A DNA stretch of 64,000 nucleotides from Gammaproteobacteria bacterium HGW-Gammaproteobacteria-15. Lineage in GTDB: Bacteria > Pseudomonadota > Gammaproteobacteria > Enterobacterales > Alteromonadaceae. Location of the stretch: contig PGZF01000005.1 of NCBI GenBank assembly GCA_002840125.1, forward strand, positions 434,001 to 498,000, given 5' to 3'. Of the stretch, positions 52,585 to 62,017 are shown piece by piece. The position numbers and the translations under genes were made by a program. The notes beneath the pieces were generated by a model. The model ran no database searches. It saw only the letters and a program-made list of their open reading frames with translations, and was not told where the DNA came from. How positions within the stretch are numbered: the stretch's first letter is position 1; each line of letters begins with the position of its first letter.

Positions 52585-54186
52585 CTACAACTGCGGGCCT
52601 GCGGCTACTAAAGCTTTGCCTTCGTCGTTATCAGTAAACTTAACAAAGTTATCAACAAAACGTTTGGCTAAATCTTTGGCTTTTAGCTCCCACTCGGCCG
52701 CGTTAGCGTAAGTGTTACGCGGGTCCAGAATAGAGACATCATCCACCCCGTGCAGCACGCTTGGCATGGCCAGATTAAAATACGGCAGTTGCACAAACTC
52801 GGCGTTTTCAATGCTGCCATCTAAAATGGCATCAATAATGGCGCGGGTGGCTTTAATAGAAATACGCTTACCGCTGCCATTCCAGCCGGTATTTACCAGA
52901 TAAGCTTCAGCGCCTGATGCCGCCATACGCTTACCTAATACTTCAGCATATTTAGTAGGATGCAAGCTTAAAAATGCCGCACCAAAGCAACTGGAGAAGG
53001 TTGGCGTCGGCTCGGTAATACCACGCTCAGTACCCGCCAGCTTGGCAGTAAAGCCCGACAGGAAATGATATTTGGCCTGCTCTTTGGTTAACTTGGATAC
53101 CGGCGGCAATACACCAAAGGCATCTGCGGTTAAGAAAATCACTTTTTTCGCGTGGCCAGCTTTAGACACCGGTGTAACGATATTATCGATGTGATAAATC
53201 GGGTAAGACACGCGGGTATTTTCAGTTTTAGAACCATCGTTAAAGTCAATTTCATCGTCTGCCAGTACGGTTACGTTTTCCAGCAGGGCATCACGGCGAA
53301 TGGCATTGTAGATATCCGGTTCGTTTTCTTTCGACAGGTTAATGGTTTTGGCGTAACAACCACCTTCAAAATTAAACACGCCGTCATCATCCCAGCCATG
53401 TTCATCATCGCCAATCAGCTGGCGCTTCGGATCGGTTGACAAGGTGGTTTTACCGGTGCCGGATAAACCAAAAAATACCGCTACGTCGCCGTCTTTACCC
53501 ACATTAGCCGAGCAGTGCATAGAGGCAATACCCTGCAGCGGTAAAAAGTAGTTCATCATAGAGAACATACCTTTTTTCATTTCACCGCCATACCAGGTAC
53601 CGCCAATCAGCTGAATGCGCTCAGTCAGGTTAAAGGCCACAAAGTTTTCTGAATTTAGCCCGTGTTGCTGCCAGTTAGCGTTAGTGCATTTGGCACCATT
53701 CATCACAATGAAATCCGGCTTGTAAGCTTTCAGCTCGGCATCCGTCGGGCGGATAAACATGTTTTTAACGAAATGCGCCTGCCAGGCCACTTCGGTAATA
53801 AAACGTACAGCTAAACGGGTGTCGGCGTTGGCACCGCAGAAAGTATCGACAACAAACAAACGCTTACCAGAAAGCTGTGTGGTTACCAGTGCTTTCAGAT
53901 CCGCCCATACTGCCGGCGTAATGGCTTTGTTGTCGTTTTTACCTTGATCAGACCACCACACAGTGTCGCGTGTAGTATCGTCACGCACTATGTATTTGTC
54001 TTTGGGCGAACGGCCGGTAAAGATACCGGTATCAACTGAAACCGCGCCCAGTTTAGTCAGTTTGCCTTGTTCATAGCCTTGTAAATCATTGCGGGTTTCT
54101 TCCGCAAATAACTGATCATACGAAGGGTTATAAACGATTTCCGTGACATCTGTGATGCCGTATTGGCCCAGATCCAGATCGGACAT
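52585..54186 (-). CDS. pckA: Phosphoenolpyruvate carboxykinase (ATP)
   Basis: The start is placed at the ATG at 54186, where AGGAG lies eight bases upstream and the product begins [11 protein letters not shown]; an ATG 24 codons earlier lacks this support. The 533-residue enzyme converts oxaloacetate plus ATP to PEP, feeding gluconeogenesis. Motifs are [23 protein letters not shown], the kinase P-loop [15 protein letters not shown] and the metal-binding [12 protein letters not shown]. The presence of this enzyme fits growth on amino acids, organic acids or chitin-derived acetate. It is monocistronic. The 252-base gap upstream shows nothing recognisable. Confidence 0.97.
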   Translation of the reverse strand: MSDLDLGQYGITDVTEIVYNPSYDQLFAEETRNDLQGYEQGKLTKLGAVSVDTGIFTGRSPKDKYIVRDDTTRDTVWWSDQGKNDNKAITPAVWADLKALVTTQLSGKRLFVVDTFCGANADTRLAVRFITEVAWQAHFVKNMFIRPTDAELKAYKPDFIVMNGAKCTNANWQQHGLNSENFVAFNLTERIQLIGGTWYGGEMKKGMFSMMNYFLPLQGIASMHCSANVGKDGDVAVFFGLSGTGKTTLSTDPKRQLIGDDEHGWDDDGVFNFEGGCYAKTINLSKENEPDIYNAIRRDALLENVTVLADDEIDFNDGSKTENTRVSYPIYHIDNIVTPVSKAGHAKKVIFLTADAFGVLPPVSKLTKEQAKYHFLSGFTAKLAGTERGITEPTPTFSSCFGAAFLSLHPTKYAEVLGKRMAASGAEAYLVNTGWNGSGKRISIKATRAIIDAILDGSIENAEFVQLPYFNLAMPSVLHGVDDVSILDPRNTYANAAEWELKAKDLAKRFVDNFVKFTDNDEGKALVAAGPQL

Positions 54187-54438
54187 GATGTAACTCCTAA
54201 GGGTACTGTAGGTAAGGGTGCAGTCTCTGGCGGACTTAATTTTTGGTATTTTTGTCACAATATGCTGTTTTTCTGTGCAAAAACCCGGCTACATAATAGC
54301 GTTTTGCCAGAATAAAAGATAGCCGGAAAATGCGTTGATTTGGCTAAAAACCGCGCCAGCTCTGGAGTTGGTACGTCAGCTGTTTTTGCACAGCACGCTA
54401 TAAAAGCCTTTCGTAACCCAGATTGAAAGCTTTCAGCA

Positions 54439-55269
54439 TCAAGCGGTAAGGCTGCGCTCGGTAGGTCGGGATTTAATTAATTTTGGCCACGGAATACTGG
54501 CTTGCCCCATCACCATAAAGTCAGGGTTTGCCAAAGTATCGCGCTGATTGTAGCTTAATGGGGTAAATTCACTGTCGAGAATTTTACCGCCGGCTTCTTC
54601 AACAATAACGTGCACTGCGCCGGTGTCCCACTCGCCTGTGGGGCCAAGACGCATATAACAATCAGCTTTACCTTCTGCCACCAGGCAGCTTTTTAACGAA
54701 CAGCTGCCCAGGGCAATATATTCAACGTCATGCTGACTTTGCAGTAAATCGACTATAGGTTGTAGCGGCTGGCGCCGGCTGATAGCTATTTTCAGCGTTT
54801 GCCCGGCCTGATGCTGGTTAACCCGCATGCGGTTAATCAGGTTACGTTGTTGTTTAAAAGCACCATTGCCACGGCTGGCGTAATACATAACCTGTTCTTT
54901 AGGCCAGTAAATAACACCCAGTGCGGGCCAGCCATGTTCAACCAGCGCTATGCTGACAGCAAAATCGCCGCTTTTTGCGACAAATTCCTGGGTGCCATCC
55001 ATAGGGTCAATCAGCCAGTAACGTGGCCAGTGCTGGCGCTGAGCCAGCGGAATAAGGTGGGATTCTTCTGAAATAATCGGGATATCGGGTGTCAACTCAG
55101 ACAAACGGTTAATAATAATCCGGTTGGCGGCCAGATCGGCCGAGGTAACCGGGCTTAAATCAGCTTTTTGCTGTTGCTGAAAATCACCGCTTTGATATAG
55201 CTGCCATAGCTCTGCACCGGCCTCTCTGGCCGCAGATTTAACAGGGTCAAGCAGTCTGCTTAAAAACAT
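54439..55269 (-). CDS. cysQ: 3'(2'),5'-bisphosphate nucleotidase
   Basis: The 276-residue inositol-monophosphatase-fold enzyme hydrolyses 3'-phosphoadenosine 5'-phosphate, recycling the by-product of sulfate assimilation. The metal site is visible: IISEESHL, WLIDPMDGTQEF and a late EWDTGAVHVIVEEAGG. It overlaps nudE by 23 bases, so the two are translated from one message. Its length is a little above E. coli CysQ (246), mostly at the C-terminus. Confidence 0.95.
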   Translation of the reverse strand: MFLSRLLDPVKSAAREAGAELWQLYQSGDFQQQQKADLSPVTSADLAANRIIINRLSELTPDIPIISEESHLIPLAQRQHWPRYWLIDPMDGTQEFVAKSGDFAVSIALVEHGWPALGVIYWPKEQVMYYASRGNGAFKQQRNLINRMRVNQHQAGQTLKIAISRRQPLQPIVDLLQSQHDVEYIALGSCSLKSCLVAEGKADCYMRLGPTGEWDTGAVHVIVEEAGGKILDSEFTPLSYNQRDTLANPDFMVMGQASIPWPKLIKSRPTERSLTA

Positions 55270-55846
55270 CCGGGTTCGCTTCCAAATATTGCTGCGCTAA
55301 TAACAGAGCGGCGACACTTCTGGCTTCAGTAAAATCGGCCTGCTGTAACAGAGCTTCGCTGTTTTTTCGTGCCCACGGCACCAGTTCAAGTGGCTCGGGC
55401 TCATCACCTTCAAGGCTTTGTGCATATAAATCAAAGGCCAGAACTATATGCATTGTAGCATTAAAATAGCCCGGGGCTAAGGCCAGCGATTTCAGCTGAA
55501 CAAAACGTTGCGCACCAAAACCAATTTCTTCTTTTAGCTCACGGTTTGCGGCAGTAATCACGTCTTCGCCCGGATCAATTAAACCTTTGGGAAAGCCCAG
55601 TTGGTAATCATGGGTGCCGGCACAATACTCACGGATCAGATAAAAATGTTCCGCATCGGGGCAGGCAATAATCATTACCGCGCCCCGGCCACTGCCACGC
55701 ATACGCTCGTAGGTACGCTGCTCACCATTGCTGAACATCAGTTCCAGTTGTTCAATTTTAAATAAGCGGCTTTGCGCGACAATATCTGTACTTAAAATTT
55801 CAGGTTTTTGCTTGCTGCTGTGTTTATCATCCTGCCGCTGCGCCAT
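55247..55846 (-). CDS. nudE: ADP compounds hydrolase (Nudix)
   Basis: The start is set at the ATG at 55846, preceded by GAGGTG at six bases; a TTG eight codons upstream is unlikely. The 199-residue protein has the Nudix box GLIDPGEDVITAANRELKEE followed by IG, and the NudE-specific YERMRGSGRGAVMII and QLGFPKG. It hydrolyses ADP-ribose, NADH and diadenosine compounds. It lies upstream of cysQ and divergent from yrfG, as nudE and yrfG are in E. coli. Confidence 0.95.
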   Translation of the reverse strand: MAQRQDDKHSSKQKPEILSTDIVAQSRLFKIEQLELMFSNGEQRTYERMRGSGRGAVMIIACPDAEHFYLIREYCAGTHDYQLGFPKGLIDPGEDVITAANRELKEEIGFGAQRFVQLKSLALAPGYFNATMHIVLAFDLYAQSLEGDEPEPLELVPWARKNSEALLQQADFTEARSVAALLLAQQYLEANPDVFKQTA

Positions 55847-55905
55847 GCTGCCACCTCTGGTACAATCCAATGCTGCTACTATAAAACGATTAACAGGAAA
55901 AACCT

Positions 55906-56577
55906 ATGCTGAACTGGGCTGAAATTGATACCGTGTTGCTGGATATGGACGGTACTTTGCTGGATCTGCACTTTGATAATTATTTCTGGCTACAGCATTT
56001 GCCAAAACGCTGGGCCGAGATTAGTGGCATTAGCGTTACGGAGGCAGAAGCACAATTAAAAGCCGAGTACGCCGAGCTTACCGGTAAACTGGAATGGTAT
56101 TGTCTGGATTACTGGGGTAAACGCCTGCAACTGCCGATCAACGAGCTAAAGCGCGAAGTGATGCATAAAATTGCCATGCGTGCCGATGTGCCGGCGTTTC
56201 TTACTGCGTTAAAACACAGTGGCCGCCAGATAGCCCTGGTAACCAATGCCCATCCGGATAGTTTATCGCTTAAAATTGAGCGCACCGAGCTGGCCAACTA
56301 TATTGATACACTGATCTCTACCCACGAATTTGGTGTTACCAAAGAAAACTGGGCATTGTGGCAAAAGCTGCAGCAACGGCTCGGTTTTAACCCGCAGCGC
56401 ACCTTATTTGTTGACGACAGCCTGCCCATTTTAACCGCGGCGCAGAATTTTGGTATTAAGCATTTGCTGGCAGTAGCCAACCCGGACAGCCAGCAACTAA
56501 GCCGGCAAATTACCGAGTTCCCAGCCATTACCGACTACACAGTACTGCTGGATGATATCCGCAACTATCGCAGCTAA
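55906..56577 (+). CDS. yrfG: GMP/IMP nucleotidase, HAD family
   Basis: The 223-residue HAD phosphatase has motif I DMDGTLLDLHFDNYFW (nucleophile Asp13, Asp15), motif II LVTNAH, Lys in FGVTKENWALWQ and motif IV LFVDDSLPIL. The LHFDNYFW continuation and overall length match E. coli YrfG, a purine 5'-nucleotidase. It is divergent from nudE and ends 17 bases from gspN on the opposite strand. Confidence 0.94.
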   Translation: MLNWAEIDTVLLDMDGTLLDLHFDNYFWLQHLPKRWAEISGISVTEAEAQLKAEYAELTGKLEWYCLDYWGKRLQLPINELKREVMHKIAMRADVPAFLTALKHSGRQIALVTNAHPDSLSLKIERTELANYIDTLISTHEFGVTKENWALWQKLQQRLGFNPQRTLFVDDSLPILTAAQNFGIKHLLAVANPDSQQLSRQITEFPAITDYTVLLDDIRNYRS

Positions 56578-56594
56578 GCCGATAAACTTGTGTC

Positions 56595-57338
56595 TTAAAA
56601 GCTGATACGGTACCGCCCCTGTGCATCGGGTTTACCCAGGAACTGCATTGCCTGATGCACTTCCTCGGGCATATCGGCCTCGGGTTTTAGCGTACCGTTT
56701 ACCAGTAACTGCTCAGCATTAACCACGGCTTTAATATCCAGCCCCAGCAGGTTAGCGCCATCTGTCGTCAGCACTATAGTGCCATCAGCACAGCTTAAAT
56801 CACCAAACAGGCTTTGCAGCTCAAGCCAGGTACCGGTTGGCGTTTGTAAACGGGCATCCTGCCAGCTGGCATGGCCGTTTAACGCCTTACACCAGGGCTG
56901 GCCCTGGCTAAAGCCGGCCACATCCAGCACCAGCTCGCCACTGGCATCTACCGGCAATGGCAGTGGTAACATTGGCACCAATTGCGCTACCGGCAGCTTT
57001 AACAGGCTGTTTTGCAAAGCGCCTCCGCCAAAGCCATAACTGGCGGTGGCTTTTACATAAGGCTGGGCCGGATTTTGTGCGCTGCCACTTTGCAGCTCAA
57101 ACTGCAGTTTGCCGGTAAATAACCGCCAGGGGCTTAATGACCACTGCAGGTTGTTAAACTGTAGCTGCTGATAACGCAAACCGGCTATTTCGCCCTGCCA
57201 TAAAGTGCCCGACACCGTACCTAACTGCAGCTGGGCTGGCAGCGGTGCTAATTTTAACCACCAGCTGGCCGGCGTTAACAATAGCGTAAACAGCAAATAG
57301 CTGATTACACCAATAACAATAAGTTTGGTTTTTGCCAT
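56595..57338 (-). CDS. gspN: Type II secretion protein N
   Basis: The 247-residue protein has one N-terminal membrane helix (about 5-25). A periplasmic beta-rich domain begins PAQLQLGTVSGTLWQGEIAG, the GspN signature. It is the last gene of the leftward gsp operon, eight bases after gspM. GspN is present in only some systems and its role is accessory. Confidence 0.94.
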   Translation of the reverse strand: MAKTKLIVIGVISYLLFTLLLTPASWWLKLAPLPAQLQLGTVSGTLWQGEIAGLRYQQLQFNNLQWSLSPWRLFTGKLQFELQSGSAQNPAQPYVKATASYGFGGGALQNSLLKLPVAQLVPMLPLPLPVDASGELVLDVAGFSQGQPWCKALNGHASWQDARLQTPTGTWLELQSLFGDLSCADGTIVLTTDGANLLGLDIKAVVNAEQLLVNGTLKPEADMPEEVHQAMQFLGKPDAQGRYRISF

Positions 57339-57346
57339 AGCTTTGC

Positions 57347-57817
57347 TTACTCCACTACCATACGTCGCACCCGCACTATGCCGGGTTTATCAGCAGTGGC
57401 TACGTCTAAATTTACCAGTTTCACACCATGCTGATACTGCAATGCATGCAGCCAGCTTAATAGTTTTTCGAAACTGACATCTTCCAGCACCAGTGTTAGC
57501 TGCTCGTTTTGCGGCTGCATCCGGCTGACACTGATACCGCTGCTGCGCGCACTGTTACTGATAATTTGTGCCAGGCTGCCGCCACTGCGCGCAGTAGTAA
57601 CCGAGGCCGCCTTTAACTGCGGCAGTAATTGCTGTAACTGGCTAAGCTGGCGTTGGGCGCTTTGTACTTTTTGTTGCTGTACATCACGGGCCTGATGCAG
57701 CGGTTGCCACAGCATCCAGTAAAACAAACCCAATACCACTACTACTGCTGCACCGGCAACCAGCCGCTGTTCGCGTTGCTGTAACCCTGTCCACCAGGTT
57801 AAAAACTGCTGCTTCAT
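57347..57817 (-). CDS. gspM: Type II secretion protein M
   Basis: The 156-residue inner-membrane protein starts with a short cytoplasmic segment (WWTGLQQREQRLV) and a membrane helix (about 22-40). A coiled coil (about 45-75) and a ferredoxin-like periplasmic domain follow. It overlaps gspL by four bases. GspM stabilises GspL in the inner-membrane platform. Confidence 0.94.
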   Translation of the reverse strand: MKQQFLTWWTGLQQREQRLVAGAAVVVVLGLFYWMLWQPLHQARDVQQQKVQSAQRQLSQLQQLLPQLKAASVTTARSGGSLAQIISNSARSSGISVSRMQPQNEQLTLVLEDVSFEKLLSWLHALQYQHGVKLVNLDVATADKPGIVRVRRMVVE

Positions 57818-59001
57818 ACTTTGCCCCGCATCGCGACACTGCCTTGCACCTTGCCGCCGTCATTACTCAGCGCGCCCTGCTCAACAATAAAACCGGCCTG
57901 TTCCAATGCCGTTTTTAAGCGCTCAAAACTCTGAAAACCCTCGCCTTTTGCCTGAAAGCGCAGCTCGGCGCGTTTGCCGTCAAAACGCAGGTTTTCCAGG
58001 CTGATATCCGGCACTTTTGCCAGTTGTTGCTGCAGGCTGTCCAGCAATGCCAGAAAGCTTTGTTCATTATTGCCACCGACAGCAGCAAGCTTTTGTTGCA
58101 ATTGCAGGTTAAGGTTAACCACCCGCTCATTTGGGAAGGCCTGCTGGTATACACTAAGGCTTTGTTGTTGCAGCGCGGCACTTTGCCGCCCTAATTGCCA
58201 GTTAGTTAAGCCCAGTTGCAGTACATAAAGTGTTAAACAGGCCCCGGCCAGAATAGCGCTACTGCGCCACAGCTGTAAGTGCCGGTTGACCTGACGCTTG
58301 GGTTTATATTCACCCTGCAGCAGCGTAAAGCTATTCTGGCTTAGCTGGCTGGCCAGCAACGCCAAGGGTAATTCCGGCTCTGCCAGTTGATGCGGCTGCA
58401 TCAGCTCTGCTGGCCAGGGGCTGTAACTGGTTAGCATCGGCAAAGCCGCCAGTTGCAGGTAATCTGCCCACCAGGCGGCGTCAATGGCCGCAACCTGCCA
58501 GCTGCTTTGTTTTAGCAACCACTGCTCATGTAACTGAATGCAGGCAGGTAACTGCTGCTCTGGCAGTAACAAAGCATCGGGCACCATACGGCTGACAGTA
58601 AAACCAGCATCTTGCAATGCACCCAGCCATTGCTGCAGCCGCTCGTGCTGACACACCGCTACTTGCTGGCTGTACTGGCCGTCGTGGTGCGCTACGTCAC
58701 CCAGTGCCAGAAACAGCTGCTCAATGTCTTCGGCCTGATCTTCTTCGAGCATATAAGGTAATGCCTGCAGCAATTGCCGGTTAGGCTTGCCCGGCAGGGT
58801 TACCTGCTTTAACACCACATCGGATGCCGGTACCAGTGCCACCACCGGCCGGTTACCCAGCCGTACTGCCAGTTCCGGCAATTGTTCAGTGCCTGCAAGT
58901 TCGCCGCTGGCGATCACTTCCTGGCTATGGCTGGCCCACACCAGCCAACTGATGCTTTGTTCTGCCCGGCTACCTAGCCGGATCACCAACTGTTCACTCA
59001 C
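57814..59001 (-). CDS. gspL: Type II secretion protein L
   Basis: The 395-residue protein has a cytoplasmic actin-like domain (about 1-235, with LPGKPNRQLLQALPYMLEED) that recruits the GspE ATPase. One membrane helix (about 250-268) and a periplasmic ferredoxin-like domain (about 320-395) follow. It overlaps gspK and gspM by four bases each. Confidence 0.94.
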   Translation of the reverse strand: MSEQLVIRLGSRAEQSISWLVWASHSQEVIASGELAGTEQLPELAVRLGNRPVVALVPASDVVLKQVTLPGKPNRQLLQALPYMLEEDQAEDIEQLFLALGDVAHHDGQYSQQVAVCQHERLQQWLGALQDAGFTVSRMVPDALLLPEQQLPACIQLHEQWLLKQSSWQVAAIDAAWWADYLQLAALPMLTSYSPWPAELMQPHQLAEPELPLALLASQLSQNSFTLLQGEYKPKRQVNRHLQLWRSSAILAGACLTLYVLQLGLTNWQLGRQSAALQQQSLSVYQQAFPNERVVNLNLQLQQKLAAVGGNNEQSFLALLDSLQQQLAKVPDISLENLRFDGKRAELRFQAKGEGFQSFERLKTALEQAGFIVEQGALSNDGGKVQGSVAMRGKV

Positions 59002-59984
59002 CCCTGGCCTCCAAATCGCCGGGCCAATACTTTGACCTGATTATTATCATTTATTTTAAGTACCGACGTTAATACAAAGCCACTTTCCAGATAGGCCGCT
59101 GTCGCTGTTAGCTGAAAACTGTTTGACTTAAGCGACAGCATACTTTTCGCCTCTTCCGGCACGGTAATAGCGCTGAGCTCAGCGGTGGCAAACAACTCTT
59201 CCAATGTAGCAAAACCCTCTTCCGGCCGGTTAGCGATAATATCCAGTGCAGCCTGCTCTGTCAGTTCAGGAATAAGCGCCGCCAGCAACACTGCTGTATT
59301 CTCAGTCAGCGTATTAATATTCAGTAGCAAACGGTTGTCCTCCGGCACCACACAAACAAAAGGCGCCAGTAACTGGTAATCTGCCGGTGTCATATCCATT
59401 ATTACCCGCAGCTCTGACACACTGGCCATCAGGCTGTTAGCGGCGTAATACGGAAACCGCAGTGCGGCATAGTCATCATCTTCGGCACTACCGGCAGTAC
59501 TTAGCAGGCTGTCTTCATCCAGCCAGTCGCCCAGGCGTGCTGTCAGATACTCGGCCGGCATGGATAAATCTGCCGCTTTTAGCTCCAGGAGGCGCTGAAA
59601 CGCTTTTTGTGCCGCGCTTTGCTCTACTCTGCCACCGCTTTGCGGCGTAACATTTTGCAGCGCATTTAAGTTAAAACAGCTGCGTAAATCGATAATATCG
59701 CCGGCGATAGTGCCATTTTCTACCGGAAAGGTAGCACCAGCCAACGCCCAGTTTTGTGCCAGGTTTACGGTTTCCTGCCCGGCCAGCTCGCGTGCCAGCA
59801 ATACTCTGGCAAACTGCTCGGCGCTCATGGCATACCAAAATGCCTGCTGTTGCTGCTGCATATTCTGCTGACGCTGCAGCTGCAGCTGTAAGCGGCCGGT
59901 CATATTTACTGCAATCACGACTACGATGGCAATAATCATTAATACCGCAACCAGCGCTACGCCGGCTTGCTTGTGCGGCCTCAT
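58998..59984 (-). CDS. gspK: Type II secretion minor pseudopilin K
   Basis: The 328-residue protein begins with an atypical prepilin segment QAGVALVAVLMI (cleavage after Gly8), lacking the Glu5 found in other pseudopilins, as expected for GspK. The large globular domain has RSCFNLNALQN and LLLNINTLTENTAVLLAALI. It forms the pilus tip with GspI and GspJ. ATGA overlap joins it to gspJ. Confidence 0.94.
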   Translation of the reverse strand: MRPHKQAGVALVAVLMIIAIVVVIAVNMTGRLQLQLQRQQNMQQQQQAFWYAMSAEQFARVLLARELAGQETVNLAQNWALAGATFPVENGTIAGDIIDLRSCFNLNALQNVTPQSGGRVEQSAAQKAFQRLLELKAADLSMPAEYLTARLGDWLDEDSLLSTAGSAEDDDYAALRFPYYAANSLMASVSELRVIMDMTPADYQLLAPFVCVVPEDNRLLLNINTLTENTAVLLAALIPELTEQAALDIIANRPEEGFATLEELFATAELSAITVPEEAKSMLSLKSNSFQLTATAAYLESGFVLTSVLKINDNNQVKVLARRFGGQG

Positions 59985-60604
59985 TGTATTGCTCCTGCGG
60001 CAACGGCAGCATCGGGCAGCATAAATATACGCTCTAACCGGCCGAGGCTTTCATCCACCAGGGTAATACGCACCGCTGCCGGGAAATTAGCATCCTGCCA
60101 GCGCTCCAGCCATTCCTCACCCTGCAGGTAGTGCACTTCAAAACCAGATAAACCGCTTTGTAGCTGTTGTATTTTAGGCTCGGTGCCGGTTACGGCGTCC
60201 GGGTACAGCGTAAATAAGCGTTGTAAAGTACCTTCCTGTAGCCGGTAAGCAACGGTTTGAATTTCACTGCGTGGCAAAATCATGCCGGGGTTACGCCAGC
60301 CCTGCCGGGCAAAGCTGACGCCGTGATCTTCACTTTCCAGTAAAAATTTTTCGCCAAACAAGCGGTTTTTTTGTGCGGTTTCGCCATCAAGCCGCACGTG
60401 GCGCACGCTGATTTGCATAAAGTCCCGCTCCAGCATCAGCATAGTGCGCTGCAGTTGCACCAGCCGCTCACTGGCTTGCTGCGATAACTCATCACTTTGC
60501 GTTACGCTGGTTAGCACCGCTACCGACGCCAGCCCAACCAAAGCAAAAATAGCCGCCGCAAGCAGCATTTCAATAAAAGTAAAACCGCCGTTTGCTTTAA
60601 GCAC
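59981..60604 (-). CDS. gspJ: Type II secretion minor pseudopilin J
   Basis: The 207-residue protein has prepilin peptidase site NGG-FTFIEMLLAAAIFAL near residue 7 with Glu5 of the mature form. RDFMQISVRHVR and YRLQEGTLQRL are typical GspJ blocks. It overlaps gspI by eight bases. Confidence 0.94.
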   Translation of the reverse strand: MLKANGGFTFIEMLLAAAIFALVGLASVAVLTSVTQSDELSQQASERLVQLQRTMLMLERDFMQISVRHVRLDGETAQKNRLFGEKFLLESEDHGVSFARQGWRNPGMILPRSEIQTVAYRLQEGTLQRLFTLYPDAVTGTEPKIQQLQSGLSGFEVHYLQGEEWLERWQDANFPAAVRITLVDESLGRLERIFMLPDAAVAAGAIQ

Positions 60605-60965
60605 CGGGTTTGCCTCTGTAGCTTTGTAACTGAAACAGCACCTGCTCCGGCGATTCAGCCAGGCTGACGCTGATTTGTATCAGGCGCAAATCTTCGTCTG
60701 GCACTCTGGTTAGCTGCTGCTGCCATAACCAGTTACGATTGGCCATTTCTACCTGGCCCTGATCTTTTTCTTTGCCCGGCCAGTCTGTTTCCAGCATCGC
60801 CAGTTGCATCTGATTATTGGCGATATAGCTGGCCATAGTTAAATCATCTAACTGGCTTAAACTGCGGATATGTGCCGAACTGGCTTGCATAATAGCCATG
60901 CCGGCAGTGGCGAAAATGGCCATAGCTACCAGCAGCTCGAGCAGGGTAAAGCCGTTGCGTTTCAT
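60597..60965 (-). CDS. gspI: Type II secretion minor pseudopilin I
   Basis: The 122-residue protein begins MKRNG-FTLLELLVAMAIFA, a prepilin signal cleaved after Gly5. It continues ASYIANNQMQLAMLE and WPGKEKDQGQVEMANRNW, as in GspI. It is the nucleus of the pseudopilus tip. It overlaps gspH by four bases. Confidence 0.95.
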   Translation of the reverse strand: MKRNGFTLLELLVAMAIFATAGMAIMQASSAHIRSLSQLDDLTMASYIANNQMQLAMLETDWPGKEKDQGQVEMANRNWLWQQQLTRVPDEDLRLIQISVSLAESPEQVLFQLQSYRGKPGA

Positions 60966-61561
60966 GGCAGCTCCGCAGATACCGGCGTGCGGGTAAGCGG
61001 TATGGCAAAATCGGTCGATACTGCGCTATACAGCGGCGTCAGATCAGAGCTTTCGGTCAGCAACAACTGAAACGGGCTGATTTCGCCCGACGATAATACA
61101 AATACCTGTGGCAGCACCGGTATTTTGCTATCTTCGTCGCTTTGTTTGTCATCGTCAGCCAGTTGCCAGTCCAGCTGGCTTAGCAGGTTGGTTTCCTCGC
61201 CCGGTAAGCCTTCCAGCTCCAGCTTTAAGGCAATATCATGCGGTAATTTATATTGCCGCAAACCGGCAGGTTCATTGGCCTCAGCCCATTTACCTTCGTT
61301 GTTGTCGTAATATAAAAAGCCGTAGCGATCAGGCAGCACATACAGCCCCCACTCCTGCTGCTTTAACATGGCGGTTTCTGCGACAAACTGAAATAACTGC
61401 TGAAACCGCTCGGCTTCTTTTTCCAGCCGCTCTTCGCGTGATTCGCCACTGAAATTCATTACCACTGTGGTAGCCAGCAAACCAATCAGCAACATCACCA
61501 GCATTACCTCAACCAGGGTAAAGCCGTTGCTACGATGCTGAACAGCTGGCCGCGAGAGCAT
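60962..61561 (-). CDS. gspH: Type II secretion minor pseudopilin H
   Basis: The 199-residue protein has prepilin site RSNG-FTLVEVMLVMLLIGLL. A beta-rich globular domain follows (WGLYVLPDRYGFLYYDN). Its start overlaps the gspG stop by one base (TAATG). It links the tip complex to the GspG fibre. Confidence 0.94.
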   Translation of the reverse strand: MLSRPAVQHRSNGFTLVEVMLVMLLIGLLATTVVMNFSGESREERLEKEAERFQQLFQFVAETAMLKQQEWGLYVLPDRYGFLYYDNNEGKWAEANEPAGLRQYKLPHDIALKLELEGLPGEETNLLSQLDWQLADDDKQSDEDSKIPVLPQVFVLSSGEISPFQLLLTESSDLTPLYSAVSTDFAIPLTRTPVSAELP

Positions 61562-62016
61562 TAGTTGTTTGAATTCCCGTTGGCATCCAGATTCCAGTTA
61601 CCGATGTCATCATCAGTACCGGCTGTGCGATCCGGGCCTTTACTTAATATATCAATACGGCCAACCTGGCCCGGGCTTATCAGGATATAGTCTTCATCCC
61701 ATGGGTCTTTCGGTAAGCGGCGGATAAAGCCACCTTCCGGAAATGAGCGCGGCACCGGTTGCGAGGTTGGTGCGTTAACCAATGCCTGCATACCTTGCTC
61801 TGTGGTGGGGTAAAAGCCATTGCGCAAACGGTACATATCCAGTGCACTTTCCAGCTGCTGAATATCCACTACGGCTTTTTGCCGTGCTGCGGCCTCCTGG
61901 TTACCGATCAGGTTAGGCACCACCATACTGGCGATAATGCCCAGAATAACAATAACCACCATCACTTCTAACAGCGTAAAACCGCTGTGCTGTCTGAATT
62001 TGTGTTGCCTTAACAT
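61561..62016 (-). CDS. gspG: Type II secretion major pseudopilin G
   Basis: Starting at the ATG at 62016 (MLRQHKFRQHSG), the 151-residue product has prepilin site SG-FTLLEVMVVIVILGI. The GspG body has RLRNGFYPTTEQGMQALV and calcium-loop region GPDRTAGTDDDIGNW. A GTG four codons earlier overlaps the gspF end and is less likely. It is the main fibre subunit that pushes exoproteins out. Confidence 0.96.
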   Translation of the reverse strand: MLRQHKFRQHSGFTLLEVMVVIVILGIIASMVVPNLIGNQEAAARQKAVVDIQQLESALDMYRLRNGFYPTTEQGMQALVNAPTSQPVPRSFPEGGFIRRLPKDPWDEDYILISPGQVGRIDILSKGPDRTAGTDDDIGNWNLDANGNSNN

Positions 62017-62017
62017 A

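Noticed and set aside
61108..61452. 114-residue plus-strand frame inside gspH
   Set aside because: It is antisense to a gsp gene whose product and overlaps are unambiguous.
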